Assembly (NCBI GenBank): GCA_963735175.1 | Contig: CAVTJX010000015.1 | Location: 310,001 to 374,000 of the forward strand | Length of the DNA stretch: 64,000 nucleotides | From: CAVTJX01 sp963735175 | Lineage (GTDB): Bacteria; Electryoneota; RPQS01 | Direction: 5' to 3' | Part shown: positions 1 through 9,152 of the stretch, piece by piece | Numbering within the stretch: the stretch's first letter is position 1 | Layout: every line of letters begins with the position of its first letter | Notes under the pieces: model-generated | Seen by the model: the letters and a program-made list of their open reading frames with translations, nothing else | What the model was told of the DNA's origin: nothing | Database searches by the model: none | Position numbers and translations under genes: made by a program

Positions 1-682
1 TGGCGCCCATGAAGAGGCAGATACCCGCGGCCGTCAGCAGACCGCCCGAGAGCTGGCCCGCCGTCACGCCCGCTTCGATGCCCTTAAGGTTCAGCGTGCC
101 CAGCGCGCTGAAGACGAGCAGGATGCCGATGAGCATGCCCGCGTCGCCGACGCGGTTCACCACAAAGGCTTTCTTCGAGGCGTTGGCCGCCGAATCCTTC
201 TCATACCAGAAGCCGATCAGGAGGTAGCTGGAGATGCCCACCAGCTCCCAGAAGGCGTAGATGACGAAGAGGTTGTCGGCCAGCACGAGGCCGATCATCG
301 AAAACGAAAAGAACGAAAGGTACGCGAAGAAGCGGTGGTAGCGCGGATCGCCCTTCATGTAGCCCGTGCTGAACAGATGCACGAGCGAGGACACCAGCGT
401 CACCACCACCAGCATCACCACCGCCATGTTGTCGATATTGACACCGACGTTCATGTGGTAGCGGCCCCAGGTCAGCCAGTCGAAGCCGAACGTCACCGAG
501 AAGTTCGGGTCGTAGTTGGTGAGGACGTGGGCGAACAGCAGATAGAGCGAGGCCGCGAGGCCGCTCCAGATGGCCGCAAGGCTGATAAAATCGCCGCCGC
601 GGGGCAACCGCTTGCCGAAGAAGATGACCAGCGTGAAGGCCGCCAGTGGCGCGAGCAGAATATACAGTGCCAGCTCAACCAT
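1..682 (-). CDS. nuoL: NADH-quinone oxidoreductase subunit L, partial
   Basis: This is the N-terminal part (about 227 residues) of the large antiporter-like membrane subunit of complex I, which carries one of the proton channels. It runs off the left edge. The start reads MVELALYILL. Diagnostic stretches are DNLFVIYAFWELVGISSYLL, which includes the channel glutamate, and FVVNRVGDAGML. The sequence is hydrophobic throughout, as expected for an integral membrane protein. It follows nuoK by about 9 bases in a nuoA-B-C-D-H-I-J-K-L order, so nuoM and nuoN probably lie beyond the edge. No frameshift was seen in the visible part. Confidence 0.95.
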   Translation of the reverse strand, partial: MVELALYILLAPLAAFTLVIFFGKRLPRGGDFISLAAIWSGLAASLYLLFAHVLTNYDPNFSVTFGFDWLTWGRYHMNVGVNIDNMAVVMLVVVTLVSSLVHLFSTGYMKGDPRYHRFFAYLSFFSFSMIGLVLADNLFVIYAFWELVGISSYLLIGFWYEKDSAANASKKAFVVNRVGDAGMLIGILLVFSALGTLNLKGIEAGVTAGQLSGGLLTAAGICLFMGA

Positions 683-691
683 GGTACGCTG

Positions 692-997
692 CTACCCTTT
701 CAAGAGATCGGCCTCGTCCACCTCGGCGGTGGCTTTCAGCCGGTACAGGTTGAGGAAAATCGCCAGGGCCACGGCCGCCTCCGCCGCCGCCACGATGATC
801 ACAAAAATCGCCGCCGTCTGCCCGTCGAGGTTGCCCGCCGAAAAGCGGCTGAAGGCGACGAAGTTCAGCCCCGCCGAGTTCAGCACGAGTTCAATGCCCA
901 TGAGGATCGAAATCGCGTTGCGGCGCGTGAGCATCGCTAAAAGGCCCAGGACGAAGAGAATCAGGGAAATCGTCAAATAGACAGGAAGCGAGTGCAC
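692..997 (-). CDS. nuoK: NADH-quinone oxidoreductase subunit K
   Basis: A 101-residue, three-helix membrane subunit of complex I, homologous to MrpC, lying in the proton-translocation path. The two conserved channel glutamates are visible in GIELVLNSAGLNF (helix 2) and AAAEAAVALAI (helix 3). The length is typical of the family. Its start at 997 abuts the nuoJ stop at 998, so the two are translationally close in the nuo operon. Confidence 0.96.
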   Translation of the reverse strand: MHSLPVYLTISLILFVLGLLAMLTRRNAISILMGIELVLNSAGLNFVAFSRFSAGNLDGQTAAIFVIIVAAAEAAVALAIFLNLYRLKATAEVDEADLLKG

Positions 998-1504
998 TCA
1001 GTCCTCCCGGCTGCGGTAATAGCGCGCCAGCCGCATCGCGCCCACCAGCGCGGCAAGCAGCAGCACGCTGGCCAGTTCAAAGGGTACCAGGTAACGCGTG
1101 AGCAGCAGTTCGCCGATGGCGGCGGTGGTGGGCTGCACGGGCAGTTCGGCGCCGCGCCAGGTGGTGGTGAAGGCCACCACGGCCAGGCCGCCGGCCACGA
1201 AGCCGACCGGAATCAGCGCCACGTAGCGCTGGTGCGTCTGCTGCGGAATATCGAGGGTCGTGATCCGCGCCGTCAAAAACACGCCGAAGATGATCAGCGT
1301 GAGAATGCCGCCGACGTAGATCAGCACCTGCGCCGCGGCCAGAAAGTCCGCCGCCAGGTACAAATAGAGGGCCGCCACGCCGAAGAAGGTGAACAGCAAC
1401 GCGAAGGCGGAATAGATGATCCGTTTATGGAACACCACCACCATCGCGCTGACCACGGTCAGCACAGCGAAGAAGCCGAAGATGATTTGGTTCAGGATAT
1501 CCAT
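998..1504 (-). CDS. nuoJ: NADH-quinone oxidoreductase subunit J
   Basis: Integral membrane subunit J of complex I, about 168 residues with five predicted helices. The family signature is in the third-helix region, AAQVLIYVGGILTLIIFGVF. The frame is open back to 1558, but I place the start at 1504 (MDILNQIIFGFF). The upstream residues are not hydrophobic, do not resemble NuoJ, and would be encoded by a GC-rich palindrome. The gene sits between nuoI and nuoK in the usual order. Confidence 0.93.
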   Translation of the reverse strand: MDILNQIIFGFFAVLTVVSAMVVVFHKRIIYSAFALLFTFFGVAALYLYLAADFLAAAQVLIYVGGILTLIIFGVFLTARITTLDIPQQTHQRYVALIPVGFVAGGLAVVAFTTTWRGAELPVQPTTAAIGELLLTRYLVPFELASVLLLAALVGAMRLARYYRSRED

Positions 1505-1545
1505 GAGCTGCCGATTAGATCGGGCGGGGAGTACATTCTTCTGTT

Positions 1546-1565
1546 CCCCCCCGTTCACGGGGGGG
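1546..1565. repeat. GC-rich perfect inverted repeat between nuoI and nuoJ
   Basis: Arms of nine bases (seven C then GT, and AC then seven G) flank a two-base centre. It lies between the nuoJ start and the nuoI stop, followed by a GGGGCTAGGGGGTGGG-like tail. It could form an mRNA hairpin inside the operon or be a dispersed palindromic element. I cannot tell which from one copy. Confidence 0.6.
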
Positions 1566-1577
1566 CTAGGGGGTGGG

Positions 1578-2147
1578 CTAAGCGGTGGGCGCGGCGCCAG
1601 CCTCGGGCGGGGGAGGCTTGGGGGCTTCGGCGGCGGCTTTGGCCGCGGCGGCCTTGGCGGCCTTCTTCGCCTCTTCGCGGGTGCGCAGTTCGGCCTTCTT
1701 CTCCTCGGTCAGATCGGAGAAGTCCTTGTGCAGTTCGCGGCGGTCATAGACGCAGGCTTCCTGCGGCTGCTCCCAGCGCAGCGACTTCGTGTCGCAGGCG
1801 TCCACGCAGAGGCCGCAGTAGATGCACTTCGAGAGGTCGATTTTGAACTCGAGGATGTGCATCTTCTTGGGCTTGCCGTCGGGCAGCGTCCCCAGATCCT
1901 CGCCCGGTTCGGCGCGCACGCCGGTGATCGTGAACAGGTTGGCGGGGCAGACCCGCTTGCAGCTCATGCAGAAGCCGCAGTCCTCGGCGTGGTTGACGAG
2001 CATCGCCCGCGTGCGGGGATACATCTCCACCGTCTCGCGCGGGTACTGCACGGTGATCGTCTTCTGCGGCATGTGCCGCACCGTGATCAGCATGCCTTTC
2101 AGCACGGTGACCACGCCGCTCCAAATGTCTTGAAAATATCCGGGCAT
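1578..2147 (-). CDS. nuoI: NADH-quinone oxidoreductase subunit I (2x[4Fe-4S])
   Basis: The 8Fe ferredoxin-like subunit of complex I, which passes electrons from the peripheral arm (here probably from ferredoxin, since no NADH module is in the operon) to NuoB. The two cluster motifs are CGFCMSCKRVCP near residue 58 and CIYCGLCVDAC near residue 108. The protein has 189 residues. Its last 50 or so form a low-complexity Lys/Ala/Pro tail (EEAKKAAKAAAAKAAAEAP) not usual in short NuoI proteins and likely disordered. The start MPGYFQDIW follows nuoH closely. Confidence 0.95.
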   Translation of the reverse strand: MPGYFQDIWSGVVTVLKGMLITVRHMPQKTITVQYPRETVEMYPRTRAMLVNHAEDCGFCMSCKRVCPANLFTITGVRAEPGEDLGTLPDGKPKKMHILEFKIDLSKCIYCGLCVDACDTKSLRWEQPQEACVYDRRELHKDFSDLTEEKKAELRTREEAKKAAKAAAAKAAAEAPKPPPPEAGAAPTA

Positions 2148-2173
2148 AATTTACAGCTTGGCGTTCGGGAAGA

Positions 2174-3200
2174 TCACTTCGCGAGGACGATCCAGAGGGA
2201 GACCAGCGCGATGTTGACGAAGGAGAACGGCAGGAAGACTTTCCAGCAGATGTGCATGAGCTGGTCGACGCGCAACCGCGGCAGCGTCCAGCGCAGCCAC
2301 ATCTGCACGCACACCAGGGCGATGCCCTTGGCGGCGAACCACGTGCCGCCGACGACGGCGTGCCAGAACGGGCTGGTCTCGAGCGAGACGTCGAGGAACG
2401 GGAACGGCGCGTACCAGCCGCCGAGGAAGAGCGCGGCGACGATCGCCGAGACGACGAACATGTTGGCGTATTCGGCGAGGAAGAACATCGCGAAGCGCAT
2501 GCCGCTGTATTCGACCATGTAGCCGGCCACGAGTTCGGACTCGGCTTCGGGAATGTCGAAGGGGTTGCGGTTGACTTCGGCGAGACTCGCCCAGAAGTAG
2601 ATGACGAAGGCCACGAGGCCGAAGGGCGGATAGGCTGAGGAAGCCCCAGTGCCAGAAGCCGCCCTGCTGCACCATCACCAGCTCGCGCATCGACAGGCTC
2701 TGCGCGACGAGCACGGGGACCAGCAGCGAAAGCGCGATGGGAATTTCGTAGCTGACCATCTGCGCCGCGCTGCGCATCGCGCCGTAGAGCGCCCACTTGT
2801 TGTTGGACGACCAGCCCGCCATGAGAATGCCGATGACCGCCAGCGACGACACCGACACGACGTAGAAGACGCCGATGTTGATGTCGGCCGCGATCAGGTT
2901 CTGCGCCCACGGCAGCACGGCGAAGGTCGCGAACGCCGCGGTGAACACGATGTAGGGCGCGAACTTGAACAGCGGCTTGTCCGCCGCCGTCGGCGTGATG
3001 TCTTCCTTCAGCAGCAGTTTCACGGTGTCGGCGGCGGTCTGGTACCAGCCGTGCCAGCCGTTTTCCATCGGCCCCAGGCGGTCCTGGAGGTGCGCCGAAA
3101 TCTTGCGTTCCAGCCAGATGGCCAGCAGCGCGAACACGGCCACGAAGCCGATGATGCCCACGGCAAAGATGGCGGAAATCAGATTGGGATTCAAAGTCAT
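2174..3200 (-). CDS. nuoH: NADH-quinone oxidoreductase subunit H, frameshifted
   Basis: The quinone-site membrane subunit of complex I, about 342 residues once the frame is repaired. The N-terminal two thirds (MTLNPNLISAIF, AIWLERKISAHLQDRLGP) and the C-terminal third (WASLAEVNRNPFDIPEAESE, with the conserved acidic loop) are in different frames. The break is near 2625-2640, around the run GGGCGGATAGG. Both parts are well conserved with no stops, so a one-base indel in the sequence is more likely than a dead gene. ATGA overlap with nuoD at 3197-3200. Confidence 0.93.
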
Positions 3201-4399
3201 CGGTCCACCTCTCCGAGCACGACGTCGAGCGAGCCCACCAGCGCCACCATGTCGGCGATGAACAGTCCGGGTGCGATGCGCGGAATCACCGACAGCACCG
3301 TAAAAGACGGCGCGCGGCACTTCAGACGATAGGGCTTGGCCTTGCCGTCGGAGACGAGGTAGAAGCCCAGCTCGCCCTTGGGCGTTTCGGTGCGGAAATA
3401 GACTTCGCCCGCCGGCACCTTGTTGAAATTGGCCGGGCACTTGGCGCGCACGTCGTCGGGGGCCATGTTTTCGAGGCGCGTCACGGCCTGATCCATGAGC
3501 CGCAGCGACTGTTCCATTTCGCGCACGCGCACCATGTAACGGTCGTAGCAGTCACCGACAAGACCCTGTTCGCCCGTGCCTACGGGAATCTCAAAATCGT
3601 AGGTTTCGTAGCCGCAATAGGGCTCGATCTTGCGCAAATCCCACTTGACGCCCGAGCCGCGCAGGTTCGGGCCGGTTACGCCCTGCTCCACCGCGAGGTC
3701 GGCGGGGATCACCGCAACCCTGCCCGTGCGTTCCATGAAGATCTTGTTGTAGCTGAGCAGCTCGTTCAGTTCGTCGATCTTGCCGTCCATGTAGGCGAGG
3801 TAGTCGCGCACCTTCTTCAGCCAGCCGTCGGGAATATCGTACGCCAGGCCGCCGACCCAGATGTAATTGTATAGGAGGCGGCCGCCCGAGAGTTCGTCGA
3901 ACAGGTCGAGGATGTGTTCCCGCTGCTGGAAGAGATAGAGGAACGGGGTCCACGCGCCGATGTCGAGGCCGTAGGTCCCCACCGCCACCATATGGTTGGC
4001 GATGCGGTTCATTTCGGCGACGAGCACGCGAATCGTCTGCACGCGTTCGCTGACTTCGATCCCGAACAGCTTCTCGACGGCGAGGCAATAGCCCAGCGCG
4101 TTGTTCATGCTCGAGCAGTAGTCGAGGCGGTCGGCGTAGGGCACGATCTGCGCCCAGTTCATGTTCTCGCAGACCTTCTCGAAGCAGCGGTGCAGGTAGC
4201 CGATGTGCGGCGTGGCGGAAACGATCATTTCGCCGTCGGTCTCGAGTTCGAGCCGCAGCACGCCGTGCGTCGCCGGATGCTGCGGTCCCATCTGCAACGC
4301 CATGCGCTCGCCGTGGACGTCTTCGATGTCCATCAGCGCGGGCGCGGTCTGGTCGGGGGACGCGCCGAGCATGATATCTAAATCGCGAGTCTCGCTCAC
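3197..4399 (-). CDS. nuoD: NADH-quinone oxidoreductase subunit D
   Basis: The 49-kDa subunit of complex I, 400 residues, which forms the quinone pocket with NuoB and is related to [NiFe]-hydrogenase large subunits without the nickel ligands. Clear signatures are QMGPQHPATHGVLRLELETD near the N terminus, the HRCFEK stretch, and DPDD-type residues near the C terminus. It is separate from nuoC, not a NuoCD fusion. ATGA overlaps join it to nuoC upstream (4396-4399) and nuoH downstream, indicating translational coupling. Confidence 0.97.
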   Translation of the reverse strand: MSETRDLDIMLGASPDQTAPALMDIEDVHGERMALQMGPQHPATHGVLRLELETDGEMIVSATPHIGYLHRCFEKVCENMNWAQIVPYADRLDYCSSMNNALGYCLAVEKLFGIEVSERVQTIRVLVAEMNRIANHMVAVGTYGLDIGAWTPFLYLFQQREHILDLFDELSGGRLLYNYIWVGGLAYDIPDGWLKKVRDYLAYMDGKIDELNELLSYNKIFMERTGRVAVIPADLAVEQGVTGPNLRGSGVKWDLRKIEPYCGYETYDFEIPVGTGEQGLVGDCYDRYMVRVREMEQSLRLMDQAVTRLENMAPDDVRAKCPANFNKVPAGEVYFRTETPKGELGFYLVSDGKAKPYRLKCRAPSFTVLSVIPRIAPGLFIADMVALVGSLDVVLGEVDR

Positions 4400-4890
4400 G
4401 ATGCAAGTCCTGGCAGATTGTTAGTAAGGGGAATACCGTGGAACGATTCCGGCGCCTTGTAGTCCTTGCGCAGCGGATGGCCTTCCCAGTCGTCGGCGCA
4501 GAGAATGCGGCGCGGATCGGGATGACCCGTATAGACGATGCCCAGCATGTCGAAGCTTTCGCGCTCGTGCCATTCGGCGGTGGGCCAGACGGCGCTGAGG
4601 CTGGGAGTCTCGGGGTCGTCTTTCGGCACCACGCAGCGCAGCGTGAATTGGTGGTGGTGCTGCATCGAATCGAGATGGTAAACCGTGTGCAGTTCCGTGC
4701 CCTTGTCGAGACCCGACAGGCACATCAGCGCCTCAAAGTGCAGCGCCGGATCGTCACGCAGCTTCAGCGCCACGGAGAGCAGCGCCTCGCGCGGCACGCG
4801 GCAGACGGCGGCGGGCTGGGCTTCTTCCAGCTCCAGGCCGGCCTGCGGAAAAGCGCTTTGCAAACGGTTGTAGATATCCAGAATGGTCAC
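4396..4890 (-). CDS. nuoC: NADH-quinone oxidoreductase subunit C
   Basis: The 30-kDa-type peripheral subunit of complex I, 164 residues, forming the connecting module with NuoB, NuoD and NuoI. The family motif is seen in WHERESFDMLGIVYTGHPD followed by RRILCADDWEGHPLRKDY. The start MTILDIYNRLQ lies 17 bases after nuoB, and the stop overlaps the nuoD start by four bases. Confidence 0.95.
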   Translation of the reverse strand: MTILDIYNRLQSAFPQAGLELEEAQPAAVCRVPREALLSVALKLRDDPALHFEALMCLSGLDKGTELHTVYHLDSMQHHHQFTLRCVVPKDDPETPSLSAVWPTAEWHERESFDMLGIVYTGHPDPRRILCADDWEGHPLRKDYKAPESFHGIPLTNNLPGLAS

Positions 4891-4907
4891 AGTGTCCTCG
4901 GGGGCTT

Positions 4908-5396
4908 TCAGGCGGTCGGTTTGGCGATGGTTTCCCGCTCGATCTTCTCGCGCAGCTTAATGAAGCTGTCGATCAGGGCTTCCGGGCGCGGCGGGCAACC
5001 GGGAACATAGACGTCCACCGGAATAATCTGGTCGACGCCCTTCACCACGTGATAGCCGTGCTCCCAGTACGGGCCGCCGGATTCGGCGCAGGAGCCCATG
5101 GCGATCACATACTTCGGCTCGGGCATCTGCTCGTAGAGCCGCTTGATGCGTTCGGCCATCTTCACCGTCACCGTGCCGGCGACGATCATGCAGTCGGCCT
5201 GGCGCGGCGTGGGCCGCATGAAAATGCCGAAGCGGTCGAGGTCAAAGCGCGAGGCCGCCGCTGCCATCATCTCGATGGCGCAGCAGGCCAGACCGAACGA
5301 CAGCGGCCACATCGAGCGCGCCCGCGACCAGTTGAACACCTTGTCCAGCGATGTGATCACGACATTGGGGCCGTAACGGCCTTCAATCACGCCCAT
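4908..5396 (-). CDS. nuoB: NADH-quinone oxidoreductase subunit B
   Basis: The 20-kDa (PSST) subunit of complex I, which carries the terminal N2 [4Fe-4S] cluster next to the quinone site. I choose MGVIEGRYGPNVV at 5396 (162 residues), because the open frame upstream to 5624 overlaps nuoA and is Arg/Gly-rich without homology. The four cluster cysteines are visible in LACCAIEMM (the tandem pair), GSCAESGGP and VPGCPPRPEA. The start overlaps the nuoA stop by ten bases. Confidence 0.96.
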   Translation of the reverse strand: MGVIEGRYGPNVVITSLDKVFNWSRARSMWPLSFGLACCAIEMMAAAASRFDLDRFGIFMRPTPRQADCMIVAGTVTVKMAERIKRLYEQMPEPKYVIAMGSCAESGGPYWEHGYHVVKGVDQIIPVDVYVPGCPPRPEALIDSFIKLREKIERETIAKPTA

Positions 5397-5854
5397 GTTT
5401 TCACGCCCTCCTCGGCAGCCGGCGCGGCGGGCCGCTTGCCCCGCAGCGCGGCGTCGTTCGACAGCGACTTCGCGCGCGGCGCGCCGGATGACGAATCCTT
5501 CGGCCGCACCCAGTCCAGATCGCCCTTCCCCCAGACGTAGGCCAGGCCCACGCCAAGGATCACGATAAACACAGCCATGTCCACCCAGGCGAACAGGCCG
5601 AGTTTTTTCAAACTCACCGCCCACGGAAAGAGAAACAGCACTTCCACATCGAAGACGAGGAAAATGAGGGCGATGACGTAGAAGCGCGTGTTAAAGCGGA
5701 TCCACGGCGTGCCCACCGGCTCCTCGCCGCACTCGTAGGTGGAATTCTTAATCGGATTGGGCTTGCTGGGTGCCAGCAACCGGCTCGCCAAAAGCGCCGC
5801 CACGACAAACGCGGCGCCGGCGATAAAGAAGATCAGTATCGGGGTAAACGACAT
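5387..5854 (-). CDS. nuoA: NADH-quinone oxidoreductase subunit A
   Basis: First gene of the nuo operon and a small membrane subunit of complex I, 155 residues. Signatures are the YECGEEPVG loop with the conserved Cys that lines the quinone site, and ALIFLVFDVEVLFLFPWAV with its membrane acidic residues. Three hydrophobic segments are visible. The polar C-terminal tail from about residue 115 is longer than usual. It overlaps nuoB by ten bases. The operon promoter should lie in 5860-6000. Confidence 0.95.
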   Translation of the reverse strand: MSFTPILIFFIAGAAFVVAALLASRLLAPSKPNPIKNSTYECGEEPVGTPWIRFNTRFYVIALIFLVFDVEVLFLFPWAVSLKKLGLFAWVDMAVFIVILGVGLAYVWGKGDLDWVRPKDSSSGAPRAKSLSNDAALRGKRPAAPAAEEGVKTWA

Positions 5855-6269
5855 AGGGGAAAGCCCACGGATGGGACAAAATCAGACGAGAGATCAGCCG
5901 GACTGTTGGGCCTTGCCAAAGGCCATAGTGCAAATCTAAGGAAAGATATTACAGCGGATTAAGACTTCGAGAACGACCATGATGTGATTAATTTAGCAAC
6001 AGGCCAATATACGAATCTTGACTAACAGGTGCAATAGACGAGGATTGAGCACAAACCCCCTACGCGATCCAACCGAAAAACCCAACAGCCACGTTTGAAA
6101 GGCTTTGCAATCCGATCCGAAATATCTGAATTCCGGTTGACTGGTCTACGGCGAGGCATCAAATTGAAAACAATTCGCCGGGCCTGCCTCCTTGCGTGAA
6201 ATTTTTCACAGCTTAATTCACGCAGACAGCCTGCGCACTCGAAATGCGCAGGCTGCACAATCTTAAGCA
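5855..6269. other. Intergenic region upstream of nuoA
   Basis: This 415-base gap separates the nuo operon start from the end of the thioesterase gene. The part next to nuoA is AT-rich and should hold the nuo promoter. On the minus strand a TAATAT at 5946-5951 could be a -10 box, but no convincing -35 was seen. A strong hairpin at 6227-6255 is listed separately. No gene was seen. Confidence 0.5.
6227..6255 (-). terminator. Hairpin terminator after the thioesterase gene
   Basis: A perfect 11-base-pair stem (CAGCCTGCGCA / TGCGCAGGCTG) with a seven-base loop lies 15 bases past the stop of the thioesterase gene on the minus strand. A second short palindrome (GTGAAA / TTTCAC) follows. The T-tract is weak, so it is a probable rather than classical intrinsic terminator. 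Confidence 0.6.
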
Positions 6270-6704
6270 TCAGCGCCGCAGCATGAACTTCGCTTGAGCC
6301 GTGGCCTTCACGCGCCCGTCTTGCGAAACTTCCGCCGCCACAAACAGCAAGCGGTGCGCCGAACGCACCAGCCACGCGCGCACTATCGCGGGGACGCCGG
6401 TGATGACAGACTTGTGGAAGCGAACGTCCAGCGCCGCCGTCACCGCCGTGACTTCATGCACAAACAAACAGTTCACCGCGGCGCCATCGAGCAGCGAGCA
6501 GATCACGCCGCCGTGGAGAATGCCGTCATAACCTTGAAAATCGGGGCGGCAATCGAACTCCGCCTCCACGCCGCACTCGCCCCAGGGGCGAAACTTCAAT
6601 TGCAGTCCGCGAGGATTGTCCGAACCCGTCACGATGCAGTGACGATACAGTTCATCCCGGGCGTGCGTCAGGATTGCCTGACTGCGATCCGCATCAAGCG
6701 CCAT
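6270..6704 (-). CDS. PaaI-family hotdog-fold thioesterase
   Basis: A 144-residue single hotdog-domain protein. The motif GYDGILHGGVICSLLDGA (about residues 57-74) is the PaaI/YbgC-type active-site and helix signature of acyl-CoA thioesterases. It lies 118 bases after nfnB, at the end of the korDABC-nfnAB run, and is followed by a hairpin. Its place next to 2-oxoacid:ferredoxin oxidoreductase genes, which make acyl-CoA, suggests it releases CoA from surplus acyl-CoA. That link and the substrate are inference. Confidence 0.85.
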   Translation of the reverse strand: MALDADRSQAILTHARDELYRHCIVTGSDNPRGLQLKFRPWGECGVEAEFDCRPDFQGYDGILHGGVICSLLDGAAVNCLFVHEVTAVTAALDVRFHKSVITGVPAIVRAWLVRSAHRLLFVAAEVSQDGRVKATAQAKFMLRR

Positions 6705-6822
6705 AGTCTACCATCCTGCGGTCCCGCCGTCCGGCCAAACCGGAACCCGTGGACCACGAGGCCGCTATTAGAACATGCCGCTGAAGACCTCACCCATTTC
6801 GCCTGCCATCAAGGACAGGACG

Positions 6823-8252
6823 TTATTGAGGCTTCGGCAGGCTTTTCAAGTACTGGTCAATGGACGTCGCCGCAATGCGACCGCCGCCCATCGCAAGAAT
6901 CACCGTCGCCGCGCCGCTGACGATGTCGCCCGCGGCCCAGACGCCGGGCCGGGTCGTCGCGCCCGTCGCCTCGTCGATCTTGATGGTGCCCCACTTCGAG
7001 ACTTCGAGGCCCGGAGTCGTGCGCGGAATAATCGGATTCGGGCTGTTGCCGATGGCGACGATCACCGTGTCGCAATCGATGACAAATTCGCTGCCTTCGA
7101 CGGGCACCGGGCTGCGGCGGCCGCTGGCGTCAGGTTCGCCGAGTCGCATACGAATGCATTTCAAACCCGTGACCTGACCCGTGTTCGTTGCCGAGCACTT
7201 CCAGCGGCGCCACCAGCAGTTCGAATTTGATGCCTTCTTCGATCGCGTGGTGAATCTCTTCCTTGCGCGCGGGGATCTTGTCCATCGACCGGCGATACAC
7301 CAGCGTCACAGGGTTGCCAGACACGCGCAGACTGACGCGCGCCGCGTCCATGGCGGTGTTGCCGCCGCCCACGACCACGGTGTGCTTCGCGTGCCGCACC
7401 GGCGTGTCGTTGGCGCCGCGCGATGCGCCCATCAGGTTGACGCGCGTCAAAAATTCGTTGGCGCTGTAAACGCCGACATAGTTTTCGCCCGGCACCTTCA
7501 TCATCTTGGGCAGTCCCGCGCCGGTGCCGATGAACACGGCCTGATAGCCCTGCTCGAACAGTTCGTCCACGGTCACGCTCATCCCCACCACCACGTCATA
7601 GACGAACTTCACGCCGAGCTGTTTGATGTAATCGATTTCCGATTTCACGACCAGTCGCGGCAGACGGAATTCGGGAATGCCGTAGGCCAGCACGCCCGAA
7701 GGCTTGTGCAGCGCCTCGAAGACGGTCACCTCGTGGCCCATCTTGGCCAGGTCGCCCGCCACCGTCAGTCCGGCCGGGCCGGAACCGACGACCGCCACCT
7801 TGTAGCCCGTGGGCGCGGGAATTTCGGGAATCTCGATCGCGTCGTTCTCCCGCTCCCAGTCGGCGGCAAAGCGCTCGAGATTGCCGATGGCAATCGGATC
7901 ATGCTTGAGGCCCTCGATACACAGCACTTCGCATTGTTCGCCCTGCGGGCAGACACGGCCGCAGATCGCCGGCAGCGAATTCGTGCTCCGCAGCGTGCGG
8001 GCCGCGCCGGAAAAATCTCCGTCGCGGATTTGCGCGATAAAAGCGGGAATGTCGATATTGACCGGGCAGCCTTCGACGCACTTCGGCTTCTTGCACATCA
8101 AGCAGCGATCGGCCTCGGCCATCGCCTGCGCCTCGGTGTAGCCGAACGGCACTTCCTCGAAGTTGCGCGCGCGGGCCGTCGGCGTTCTGCTCAGGCATCC
8201 CCATGCGCGGCCGGTGCTCGTATTTCTTCTTTGCGGGCGTCGGATCAGCCAT
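6823..8252 (-). CDS. nfnB: NfnB-type NADPH-dependent Fe-S flavoprotein (GltD-like), frameshifted
   Basis: Large subunit of NADH-dependent reduced ferredoxin:NADP+ oxidoreductase, about 476 residues after repair. The start at 8252 reads MADPTPAKKKYEHRPRMGMP. The N-terminal double [4Fe-4S] domain has CLMCKKPKCVEGCP and CGRVCPQGEQCEVLC. The FAD motif is VVGSGPAGLT, the NADPH motif VVGGGNTAMDAARV, and the C-terminal FAD contact GVWAAGDIVSGAATVILAMG. Indels near 8172-8182 (a GGCCC run) and 7165-7175 split it into three frames. It bifurcates NADPH electrons to NAD+ and ferredoxin, or works in reverse. The start overlaps the nfnA stop by eight bases. Confidence 0.9.
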
Positions 8253-9124
8253 GCGTGCGCACTCCCTCGGCTTGCGGTGTCAGTTTGCAGTGATGGTCTG
8301 CGGTTTCGAAGATGGCGTTGCAGCGTCTGCGCTTCGATGTTCTTGTAGGCCGCGTTGCGCAGCCCCAGTTCGCGGAAGTCCACGCCGTGGGCATCGAACT
8401 CCGGGCCGTCCACGCAGGCGAAGAAGGTCTTGCCATGCACGGTCACGCGGCAGCCGCCGCACATGCCGGTTCCGTCCACCATCACCGGGTTCAGCGACGC
8501 CATCGCCGGAATCCCCAGTTCTTTTGTCACCTTGGCGACAGCAGCCATCATCGGAATCGGCCCCGCGATAATCGCCTGCTGGAACGTCTGCCCTTCCGCC
8601 ACCCACTGCTTCAGTACGTCGGTGACGAAACCTTTCGTCGCGTAACTGCCGTCGTCGGTAGAGACGCGGGTCTTGTCGCAGCTCGCGCGAAATTCATCTT
8701 CCAGAATCAACAATTCCTTCGAGCGCGCACCGACGATGGCATACACTTTATTGCCCGCCGCGCGCGCGGCCTTTGCCATCGGCAGCACCGGCGCCGCGCC
8801 CACGCCGCCGCCGATGATGATCAGGTTGCCCCACGTCTCGATGTGCGTCGCCTTACCGAGCGGCCCCACCACGTCCTGCAGTGCGTCCCCGGCTTTCATC
8901 TCGCACATTTCATGCGTGCTCTTCCCGGCCTCCTGCACGATCAGGCGGATTAGCCCTTCAGCGGGTTTGGTCTCGACGACCGTCAAGGGAATGCGTTCGC
9001 CCTCATCCGTGAGGCGGATGATTACGAACTGCCCGGCGCGATACTTAACCGCCACGAGCGGCGCTTCCACCCAGAACTCGCGGATTTTCTCGGCCAGCGT
9101 TGCGGTACTATGGATTCGGAACAT
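8245..9124 (-). CDS. nfnA: NfnA-type ferredoxin-NADP reductase subunit, frameshifted
   Basis: Small subunit of the Nfn transhydrogenase (also annotated sulfide dehydrogenase subunit beta), about 293 residues. FAD-binding region (AGQFVIIRL), NAD-binding IIGGGVGAAPVLPMAKAARA, and a C-terminal [2Fe-2S] motif VMVDGTGMCGGCRVTV. The start MFRIHSTATLAEK at 9124 is preferred over 9136 because AGGATCCA sits just upstream. A frameshift near 8320-8340 moves the last 30 residues (ending AEGVRTHG) into another frame. Repaired, the stop at 8245 overlaps nfnB. It follows korC by 28 bases. Confidence 0.9.
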
Positions 9125-9152
9125 TGGATCCTGCATTCGAATCTGAAACGGC

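Noticed and set aside
1504..1558. An 18-residue N-terminal extension of NuoJ
   Set aside because: It would be encoded by a GC-rich palindrome and does not resemble NuoJ; MDILNQIIFGFF is the expected start.
7130..9136. A single 668-residue NfnA-NfnB fusion
   Set aside because: The frame is continuous only because several indels cancel out. The joining stretch has no homology, and after repair nfnA has its own stop at 8245 and nfnB its own ATG at 8252.
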